This document shows positions 1-6,195 of a DNA stretch of 6,195 nucleotides, one piece after another. The stretch is from Promethearchaeota archaeon (GTDB lineage Archaea; Asgardarchaeota; Lokiarchaeia; Sigynarchaeales; SOKP01). Each line of letters starts with the position of its first letter. The stretch's first letter is position 1. A program made the position numbers and the translations under genes. The notes beneath the pieces were generated by a model. The model was not told the DNA's origin and searched no databases. It was given only the letters and a program-made list of their open reading frames with translations. The stretch spans positions 1-6,195 of the forward strand of contig JAGXNZ010000099.1 of assembly GCA_019894655.1 (NCBI GenBank). Reading direction: 5' to 3'.

Positions 1-3000
1 ACCCCAAGTAATAAAATCGTTAAAGGTATTATATTTTTAATAGGGATAACCATCCTGACTTTGTTAAATATGAAAAGAGACCCGCCGAATACCGCAATCG
101 CTAGAAATACTGAAAAGATTTCGGAACCAGGAATCATAATAAGTGTGAAGTAAGTGAACAATGAGAAATTTATAACCAATATTGAAGAAATTAAAGTATT
201 AAAGAAAGTCTTGTTGAGTTTGAGGAGCCTTGATGAAAATAAACTCATAGCAAGTATTATAAAAGCAATATTTATTGATATGGGTAAAATATTGATTATC
301 GCAAATACGATGTTAAAAATAGTAAGAAAAATGCCAATTAGAGATACAAGAAAAGAACCTATAAGAATTATATTTTTCTTGTTTTTAAGATTGGGGAAAA
401 ACGATAATATGAGAATAAAAACACCTATGATTATCAAATTGATTGAATAATTAATCTCGATTGGCAAACCAATTTCAAATAATAGAGTAAAGAGAAAAGA
501 AACATTTACGATGATATAACTTACCCACAAAATGGTCATAATCTTCCACATTTTTAATCGATAGATTATGGGTACCAATAAAGATACAGCAAAGACGCAA
601 AATACAATATTGGTAATAACCACATTACCAGGAAACACGTTTTGACTAAACCAGTATAAGAAGAACAAACTAAAACTCCAAACAATAAATAGAATACTGG
701 AGAAATGCTTTTTTATCCAAGAATACCAAAAAGGTAAAGAAAGCAAAACACATATTGTAAAGGATATTATAAATGAACCGTTAATGTTGAGGATTCCAAA
801 AAAGTCTAATGTGTTCGTATAAATATTAATATCGGTAAAGATCTCGTTAATGATATAAAAATTTACGAAGGGAACAATAATCCATAACCTCCAACCCGTT
901 TTCCAAATCACCCAAGAGAATTTCCAGTAGTAAAAGCCTATTGATAAGTAGAAAAGAAGGATACCAACATTGATGGTCATAATTAGCAAGAAAGGATTCC
1001 ATACAGGAAAATTAAAAAAGGTATTTAAGAAAAAATACATAAAAGTTGGAATAGAAATAATGTAGGATGAAAAAGCAATATAAAAAGAAATTCGTCTGAT
1101 ATTCTCTGGCGCTTTATTATAGGTCCCTACATAACAAATACTGGTAACGCTTAAAGTTAGAGTGAATGTCAGTATTGGATTAAAATCTATAAATATGGGA
1201 TTATTAAATAGAATATAATAAGACATAAAACTTATGAGGTTAAATACCATAAGCAAAACACAAGGTCGGATAAACCACTTATAAAGATCATTCTTTTGCT
1301 TGTAGTAGAAATTACCCGTTAATATTAAAAATAAGAATAGAGAGAATGAAATGTTATAAATTAAAGGAATTATGGTATTGTAGAGTAGTAAATTAAATGT
1401 TATAATCGATATTAATATGTATAGAGCGAATTTTTCGATTACATTAACTTTACGTATGTTTAACGCAATAGAAAAGAATAAGACAATCATTAACGAAAAA
1501 CTGAAAATAATAAGATAAAAAGCGAAGTCGTTTAGAGCGAATGAAGGAATTAACATATAATAATTAAGTGTTGTAATCAATCTTACGAAAATCAACCAGC
1601 TAAGTGAGATGTAGCTAATAATTCGAAATATAAAATTGCGATTTCTATTGGAAATAAAGAGATAGATCATAATAATAAAAAATACATAAGCAAAATATTC
1701 GAAAACACTCGGAAATATAGAAAAGAAAGTAAGTAGAAGTAGAGATGGACCTAATAATATTTTTATTAGTTTAAATTCGGACGCATTCTCAATTGTATCA
1801 TTATATTTTATTAGATAATAGTTGTATAGCGAATAAATACCACAGAATAAAACAATTAGTCGTAATGATTGATTTGCACTGTAAAATGGATAAATTTGAC
1901 TATAATTCCAAAATAATTCACTGAATATAATAATTAAAACAAAATAGAAAGCATAATAGATGAGCCTTTTGTAAAGCGTAAGAGAATCATCAGAGATAAA
2001 AAAGTTATTTCTTAGATAATAAATGGTAATAGGGCTGATGAAGAGTACAATTATTAAAGGTATGCCAATCCTTTGTGTCAAAGACAATTGGGCAGGTATA
2101 ATTAGAATATAGAAGCATAATAAAATTTTAATTATTAACCATGCGGTTAAATCAAAAGCCCACTTAAGTCTTGAAAATTCAATTTTGATTAAATAGCGAC
2201 TGACAGTTGATACTATTAGGTAAGATAGCAGAAATATTCCAACATATGTAGTTAAAGTTAATAATAGGGACTCTTGAAGCTGAAGTAGTGAATAAATACT
2301 ATGCAATGGAAAGAGAAAAATAGTAAGCGAAGCCACTAGAAATTCGATGAAAAAATAAGACAGATTTTTAGTATATTCGTATATTTTGTAAATTCTGTAA
2401 TAATCTATTTTACTTTGTTCATTTTCAAATATCCTCTGCTTAAGATTTTCAAGCGGTATTAGTATGACGAGATTCAAAAGAAGAAAGACTAACAACGAAC
2501 AGCTAATATCGAATCCAACATTGGAAGTAAAGGAGTTGAAAACCGCGAAAAATTTCAGAGAGATACTAGAAGATAATACCACCCAGGTAATAATTTGGCA
2601 AGTTTTAATAGAAACAAAATAGGACTCTTTAAGTTTATATTTATCAAATAGATATTCTAAAAAAACTAAGAATCCAAAAAATAATCCAATTGTTGCACTA
2701 TTTAAGATGTAATAATCTACAGTTACACCTAATCTATTAAAATCTAATCCTATTATATAAGGAAGCGACATTACTAATCCAGATATGACTAAACTATCTA
2801 TTATTAACAATCTCTCGGAAAACCTGGTGAAAACTTTCTTATTTATGGAATAAAACAGAGGTAATAATAATGTTATGCCTAAGATCAGTAGAGGAATACT
2901 ATATGCGTAAACCGAAGCGGAAAGAAACAAAGATAGATAAAAAGAGATGAGAATGCTGGTGAAAACCAAAGTTATTATATTAAATCCATTCGAAATTTTG

Positions 3001-5252
3001 TCTGAAAATAAAATTCTCTTCTTGGAAAAGAAATTGATAATCAAGCAAATAAGAACGACCGATACGTATGCTGAAAAAATTGGTTCCAATTGAAGTTGTT
3101 GGTTAAAGAATGCGAACATTATGAAGAAACCTTCTAACATTATTAAAATGCTAATATACTTTTCAAATAGCATGACTTTTTCCTTGGAGATAATATCTAT
3201 CTTAGCTCCCAATTTCAAAATGTAATAACACGCAATAGTTAAATAGAGAATATTAAGCACGATTAGCGAATTTAAGATTTCTAAAAATATTGTAGTGACT
3301 ATATAGAAGTTAAATATAAAAACTGAGAGAACTATGACGCTAAAGCAAAAGAAATGATATATCAGGAAGGATTTTAGATTCATAACATTCTTTTTGTGGA
3401 GGTAATAGATGGGAATATATGAGAGCGAGCTCACTAAAATAAGAGGTATAAAATATACTAGGAACGAATCCTTAGTGTAAATCGCACTATAATATCCTAC
3501 CATAAATAAACCTAAATATAACGTAATTGAGTTTAATATCAAGCCTAGAATCTGAGGAAATATTTTACTTTCTTGTGAAACCAGATATACAATTAGACTT
3601 ATTATCGCAAAAGATAAAAACGAAGAAAGAAGTAAATCTAATTTCAAATAAATCATGAAAATCGTTAGAAGCAAAACAAATGCTTCGAATGCAATAGGAT
3701 AAGATATAATGTTCAAAAGAGACTTAGTTCTTGATTCTTTGAGCATTCTAATTTTCTTTCCATAAAAAATTAGGATGGCTAGACAAATGGATATAAACAA
3801 TAGGTTGAAAATGCTACCAATAATTAGATGTGCGCTAAAATATATTATAATTATAAACCAATTCAGAGCGAAAAACAAAAACATGAGCACCCATGAGGAA
3901 ATATAAGTGTAAATTGCGATGAATTTAGGTTTTAATACCTTTTCGCCATACAAGTAATAAATCGGAGCAAAAATCAAGAAACAAAAAATAATCGGTGAAA
4001 CTAAAAATACATAAAAAGCATTAATGTTAGCACTTAAGAAGTAAAACCCAACAATTGCTATATTAAATAACAGGATGAATAACGTCCAAATTATTTTTAC
4101 TTTTCTAGGAACAAATACTATATTCGGAGGTAATAGATTAAAAATGAAGCCAATAGCGCAAGATGAAAGGAATATGGCCAGAAATTCGTCTAAATTGAAT
4201 ACAAAACTGAAGATCCCATAAAATAGTAAGAAGATCTCGATTAATAACGCAAAACTGACAACTCTAGTTATAAAATTGTATGTAGATTCTTTAACTTTTT
4301 TTAGAAGGTGTCCAAATTTAAGGTTAATTAAAGTAAAAACTGAAAGGAATACTATATCTAGAAGAAGAATCACAAAATTATTCCAAAAAATTATTAACAT
4401 CGTAAAAAAAAATGAGAAGAGCAAAAACCAGCAAGCATAATAACTATAGTTCAAGCTGATTTCTCGAGAGAATATGCGAATAATGTAGTTGAAAAGTACG
4501 AATAAGAGGAAAACTATTGGAAGTAAAATTGTAGACAAAATTAATTCTCCTTGAAATATCTCAGGAATTCCCAATGCTACATTTTTAATAGTAACTAAGG
4601 CAAACCAAGTCGTTTCTAATAGTAAAAAAAGGGTCACGATACAATAATTAAAAAGCTTCCATGGTTTTTCGTATAATCGAATCCGAGCATAAGAAAAATA
4701 AAACGATAATAATGTAATTGCTAAAATGATAAAAGTGTGAATTAAAACATCGGAGATAATAAGTACGCTTGGATCTACTATGAACTGTACATATACGAAT
4801 TGAATTATTGGTAAGAATGAATATAAAATTATTGTAAAACTGGCAGCAACGAGCAGATTGTGAATAACTAATACCGTTTTTTCTTGAAAATATTTAAACC
4901 TCTCAAAAAAATGAAATATTACATATAATGATAGTGCGAGTACAAGAGATTGAACATTTAAAATCTCTATTCCAAAAAGAAAGGGGATCCAAAAGATTAC
5001 AACGATTAAAATCCCTAAGCTATTAAATAGGTATATATACCTCCCGTAAAGAATGGTAGTAAAGTTCCCCTTTTCTTCGTAATAGGTAAGAATAAAAATT
5101 AATGGTAATGTTATAATACTGATTAAAGGATTCTCATTCAACAATGAAATTGAGAGGAATAGAAGAATTAAACTGACTGAGACAATAAAATTTAACTTTA
5201 CATAAGTTTGATTCTCACCAGCATCAACCTCTTCAGCATTGTTAGAACTCAT
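1..5252 (-). CDS. Giant repetitive polytopic membrane protein, 3' end outside the window (at least 1,750 residues)
   Basis: The frame starts at the ATG at 5252-5250 and contains no stop down to position 3, so the C-terminus is missing. The start is chosen because a perfect Shine-Dalgarno sequence lies 10 bases upstream. The N-terminus (MSSNNAEEVDAGENQTY) is short, polar and acidic, with no cleavable signal. The first hydrophobic segment is about residues 20-35. From there on the protein is almost entirely membrane sequence rich in I, L, F, V, Y and S. Basic loops are centred near residues 61, 119, 194, 262, 320, 381, 440, 503, 562, 622, 686, 748, 809, 872, 945, 1024, 1088, 1150, 1205, 1270, 1322, 1383, 1447, 1512, 1567, 1624, 1678 and 1734. 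Each interval holds two hydrophobic stretches with a short turn. By the positive-inside rule, the N-terminus and the basic loops are cytoplasmic. Residues 311-862 are three 184-residue copies. No soluble domain, ATPase, transporter signature or catalytic motif is visible. Large bacterial families such as DUF2339 or SCO7613-like membrane proteins are possible comparisons, but I see no diagnostic match. Function is unknown. The reading frame is certain; the role is not. Confidence 0.93.
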   Translation of the reverse strand, partial: MSSNNAEEVDAGENQTYVKLNFIVSVSLILLFLSISLLNENPLISIITLPLIFILTYYEEKGNFTTILYGRYIYLFNSLGILIVVIFWIPFLFGIEILNVQSLVLALSLYVIFHFFERFKYFQEKTVLVIHNLLVAASFTIILYSFLPIIQFVYVQFIVDPSVLIISDVLIHTFIILAITLLSFYFSYARIRLYEKPWKLFNYCIVTLFLLLETTWFALVTIKNVALGIPEIFQGELILSTILLPIVFLLFVLFNYIIRIFSREISLNYSYYACWFLLFSFFFTMLIIFWNNFVILLLDIVFLSVFTLINLKFGHLLKKVKESTYNFITRVVSFALLIEIFLLFYGIFSFVFNLDEFLAIFLSSCAIGFIFNLLPPNIVFVPRKVKIIWTLFILLFNIAIVGFYFLSANINAFYVFLVSPIIFCFLIFAPIYYLYGEKVLKPKFIAIYTYISSWVLMFLFFALNWFIIIIYFSAHLIIGSIFNLLFISICLAILIFYGKKIRMLKESRTKSLLNIISYPIAFEAFVLLLTIFMIYLKLDLLLSSFLSFAIISLIVYLVSQESKIFPQILGLILNSITLYLGLFMVGYYSAIYTKDSFLVYFIPLILVSSLSYIPIYYLHKKNVMNLKSFLIYHFFCFSVIVLSVFIFNFYIVTTIFLEILNSLIVLNILYLTIACYYILKLGAKIDIISKEKVMLFEKYISILIMLEGFFIMFAFFNQQLQLEPIFSAYVSVVLICLIINFFSKKRILFSDKISNGFNIITLVFTSILISFYLSLFLSASVYAYSIPLLILGITLLLPLFYSINKKVFTRFSERLLIIDSLVISGLVMSLPYIIGLDFNRLGVTVDYYILNSATIGLFFGFLVFLEYLFDKYKLKESYFVSIKTCQIITWVVLSSSISLKFFAVFNSFTSNVGFDISCSLLVFLLLNLVILIPLENLKQRIFENEQSKIDYYRIYKIYEYTKNLSYFFIEFLVASLTIFLFPLHSIYSLLQLQESLLLTLTTYVGIFLLSYLIVSTVSRYLIKIEFSRLKWAFDLTAWLIIKILLCFYILIIPAQLSLTQRIGIPLIIVLFISPITIYYLRNNFFISDDSLTLYKRLIYYAFYFVLIIIFSELFWNYSQIYPFYSANQSLRLIVLFCGIYSLYNYYLIKYNDTIENASEFKLIKILLGPSLLLLTFFSIFPSVFEYFAYVFFIIMIYLFISNRNRNFIFRIISYISLSWLIFVRLITTLNYYMLIPSFALNDFAFYLIIFSFSLMIVLFFSIALNIRKVNVIEKFALYILISIITFNLLLYNTIIPLIYNISFSLFLFLILTGNFYYKQKNDLYKWFIRPCVLLMVFNLISFMSYYILFNNPIFIDFNPILTFTLTLSVTSICYVGTYNKAPENIRRISFYIAFSSYIISIPTFMYFFLNTFFNFPVWNPFLLIMTINVGILLFYLSIGFYYWKFSWVIWKTGWRLWIIVPFVNFYIINEIFTDINIYTNTLDFFGILNINGSFIISFTICVLLSLPFWYSWIKKHFSSILFIVWSFSLFFLYWFSQNVFPGNVVITNIVFCVFAVSLLVPIIYRLKMWKIMTILWVSYIIVNVSFLFTLLFEIGLPIEINYSINLIIIGVFILILSFFPNLKNKKNIILIGSFLVSLIGIFLTIFNIVFAIINILPISINIAFIILAMSLFSSRLLKLNKTFFNTLISSILVINFSLFTYFTLIMIPGSEIFSVFLAIAVFGGSLFIFNKVRMVIPIKNIIPLTILLLG
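2667..4322 (-). repeat. Three diverged 184-residue tandem repeats within the giant membrane protein
   Basis: Copy 1 is residues 311-494 (4322-3771), copy 2 is 495-678 (3770-3219) and copy 3 is 679-862 (3218-2667). Aligned almost without gaps, they share residues at exact 184-residue spacing: G314/G498/G682, S333/S517/S701, E339/E523/E707, D355/D539/E723, P430/P614/P798 and N483/N667/N851. Two-way matches include KES at 321-323 and 505-507, PIYYL at 430-434 and 614-618, N464/N648 and G402/G586. Each copy spans three hairpins of about 61 residues. The copies have diverged strongly, and the similarity lies in positions and marker residues rather than in DNA identity. The edges are arbitrary, since only the period can be fixed. 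Part of the agreement could come from shared hydrophobic composition, but the polar, glycine and proline matches cannot easily be explained that way. Confidence 0.72.
5242..5252 (-). other. 11-base stop/start overlap between the two genes
   Basis: The minus-strand sequence ATGAGTTCTAA contains the start codon of the giant gene and, in another frame, the TAA stop of the 312-residue gene. Such overlaps are typical of translationally coupled genes in one operon. Coupling is inferred from the arrangement, not shown. Confidence 0.9.
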
Positions 5253-6180
5253 CGATTTTAAACCTCCTTAGGAATTTGTTGTAGAATGTACTTACGTATA
5301 ATCTGACTTTAAAGTAAAACGCTAAGAAAATGAGAGATAATACCGATATTTTTACGATTTCATCCACGCCGTGAGGGCTACCAAAATACATATAAACGAT
5401 AACTATAACGAAGGGCATTTGAATTAACAGCACGAAAACTAAGCCTAATAACGAATTTACAAATTTTTTCTTAAAAATTGTCAATTCTTCTAAGAACGGT
5501 TTCTTACTGCTGATCGAACTCGTAATATTTTTACAGATTTTTACACTGGAGATCCGAGATATAACATAAAATATAATGTTCCAAATGAGAGGAAATAACC
5601 AAGAGACTTTTGTATTAAAAGTATAAGAGAGGAATACTATGTGAACAATGTAATTAACAGCTACCATGATATTATAAGGTTGTCTAACAATTTGAGAAGA
5701 AGATATAGCATGATTGAACTTCTCTTCGGTAGAATCATAAAAACCAATGGGTTGAAAATAATAATAATAGTACACGATATTGTACAAGATACAAAAAGAA
5801 ATTAAAGGCAAAAGCTCAAAGTAGTTATCTCCGGGAGTAAATAGTACAAAGATCGGTGTAACGATTAAAGACAAGATCGTAATTAAGAAGACGATATTAA
5901 TTCTTGCAGAAAGATTATTAAACTTGTTGGAAAAAAAGGGAACTTTCCTGTATTTATCAAATGCCTTATAGAAGAATAATAAAACAAACATAAAAGTTAA
6001 AACAGAGAATCCAACTGAAACATAAAGATCTTGACCTATAAAAAAAAAAATGAAAAATCCAACAACTGCTACCAATGACGGAACGATCATTAAATAAAAA
6101 CTGAACCACCAAATTTTCCACAGTAACTCGGTAGCTTTTGTGATCTTCTCATCAGAAGAACCGATTTTATTAGATTTCAT
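5242..6180 (-). CDS. Membrane protein with about eight transmembrane segments, function unknown; 5' end possibly incomplete
   Basis: The 312-residue frame ends in TAA at 5244-5242. Hydrophobic segments are at about residues 26-49, 52-72, 93-115, 121-142, 168-188, 194-211, 241-266 and 276-296. Basic or polar loops lie at 72-92, 143-167, 211-240 and 297-312, so it reads as four two-helix hairpins with N- and C-termini inside. This is the same layout as the giant protein downstream, with slightly longer cytoplasmic loops. Residues 137-141 are five consecutive tyrosines. No family motif was recognised. The gene overlaps the giant gene by 11 bases and carries that gene's ribosome binding site, so the two products probably act together or are needed in related amounts. 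The ATG at 6180 is uncertain: the 15 bases before it show no Shine-Dalgarno sequence, and the frame stays open to the window edge (codons for YYFVK). The true start may therefore lie beyond position 6195. Alternatively, the gene may be coupled to an upstream gene not seen here. Confidence 0.85.
   Translation of the reverse strand: MKSNKIGSSDEKITKATELLWKIWWFSFYLMIVPSLVAVVGFFIFFFIGQDLYVSVGFSVLTFMFVLLFFYKAFDKYRKVPFFSNKFNNLSARINIVFLITILSLIVTPIFVLFTPGDNYFELLPLISFCILYNIVYYYYYFQPIGFYDSTEEKFNHAISSSQIVRQPYNIMVAVNYIVHIVFLSYTFNTKVSWLFPLIWNIIFYVISRISSVKICKNITSSISSKKPFLEELTIFKKKFVNSLLGLVFVLLIQMPFVIVIVYMYFGSPHGVDEIVKISVLSLIFLAFYFKVRLYVSTFYNKFLRRFKIDEF
5262..5269 (-). promoter_or_regulatory. Shine-Dalgarno sequence of the giant membrane protein gene
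   Basis: On the minus strand this reads AAGGAGGT, a full match to the anti-Shine-Dalgarno end of 16S rRNA, with 10 bases between GGAGG and the ATG at 5252. It lies within codons for the last residues (L-R-R-F) of the upstream 312-residue protein. It fixes the start of the giant gene and implies efficient initiation while ribosomes are finishing the upstream gene. Confidence 0.93.
6040..6050 (-). repeat. 11-base poly-T tract within the 312-residue gene
   Basis: On the coding strand eleven T bases encode the end of I44 and F45-F47 in the first membrane segment. Homopolymers of this length are prone to slippage during replication, transcription or sequencing. A one-base change would shift the frame early in the protein. 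Here the frame is intact on both sides, so the gene is in its full-length form. Confidence 0.8.
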
Positions 6181-6195
6181 TTTAACAAAATAGTA

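Noticed and set aside
154..450. Plus-strand open frame of 98 codons starting with GTG
   Set aside because: It lies entirely antisense to the continuous minus-strand giant gene, has no convincing ribosome binding site before its GTG, and has the lysine/isoleucine-rich make-up expected of a shadow of a hydrophobic AT-rich gene.
4404..4412. Run of nine A bases (nine T on the coding strand) in the giant gene as a slippage site or programmed frameshift
   Set aside because: The zero frame continues open for more than 1,450 further codons and no alternative product is evident. Phenylalanine codons in low-GC DNA explain the run.
1..5241. A 4.8 kb non-coding or pseudogene region, as might be concluded from the lack of any complete long frame here
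   Set aside because: Codon-by-codon reading of the minus strand shows one open frame throughout, with consistent membrane-protein composition. It merely lacks a stop inside the window.
1..5252. Mollicute-type genetic code (TGA as tryptophan), suggested by low GC and many hydrophobic residues
   Set aside because: No in-frame TGA occurs in 1,750 codons and every tryptophan is TGG, so the standard prokaryotic code explains the gene.
1..5252. Assignment to respiratory complex I subunits, O-antigen polymerase or another known polytopic family because of the many helices
   Set aside because: None of the diagnostic charged intramembrane motifs or loop signatures of these families was seen, and the length far exceeds theirs. 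Similarity is only in general hydrophobicity.
5758..5772. TAT trinucleotide run encoding five tyrosines (residues 137-141 of the 312-residue protein) as a variable repeat
   Set aside because: Only four perfect TAT units plus a TAC are present, which is too short to claim a functional or variable repeat in an AT-rich gene.

Overview
The window is coding almost from end to end, and everything supportable lies on the minus strand. It holds two tandem, overlapping genes for integral membrane proteins. Reading in the direction of transcription, from high to low coordinates, the first is a 312-residue protein with about eight membrane segments (6180 to 5242). The second is a giant polytopic membrane protein that starts at 5252 and stays open to the window edge at position 1. 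I translated that second frame by hand, line by line, and found no in-frame stop in 1,750 codons, so the true protein is longer than 1,750 residues and its C-terminus lies outside the window.

The giant protein is the main interest. It has almost no soluble sequence. Short basic loops recur about every 62 residues (range about 52 to 79), and between each pair lie two hydrophobic segments joined by a short turn. This gives about 28 two-helix hairpins, or roughly 55 membrane segments, in the visible part. Residues 311-862 contain three consecutive 184-residue copies, each made of three hairpins, with marker residues falling at exactly 184-residue intervals (for example G314/G498/G682, E339/E523/E707, P430/P614/P798, N483/N667/N851). 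The protein therefore appears to have grown by duplication of a hairpin and then of a three-hairpin block. I do not recognise a family, catalytic motif or soluble domain.

The two genes overlap by 11 bases. A perfect AAGGAGGT Shine-Dalgarno sequence for the giant gene lies inside the last codons of the 312-residue gene. They are very probably co-transcribed and translationally coupled, so the smaller protein is a candidate partner of the larger one.

The organism is a low-GC prokaryote (about 30% GC in the first line counted). The strong Shine-Dalgarno sequence fits a bacterium or an archaeon that uses leadered mRNAs. Frequent ATA for isoleucine and AGA/AGG/CGA for arginine fit a low-GC Firmicute or an AT-rich archaeon, but do not decide between them. 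All 26 tryptophans in the visible giant protein are TGG and no in-frame TGA occurs, which argues against a mollicute-type code. No RNA gene, mobile element, CRISPR array, promoter or terminator could be supported. The only bases outside the two annotated genes are the 15 bases at 6181-6195.
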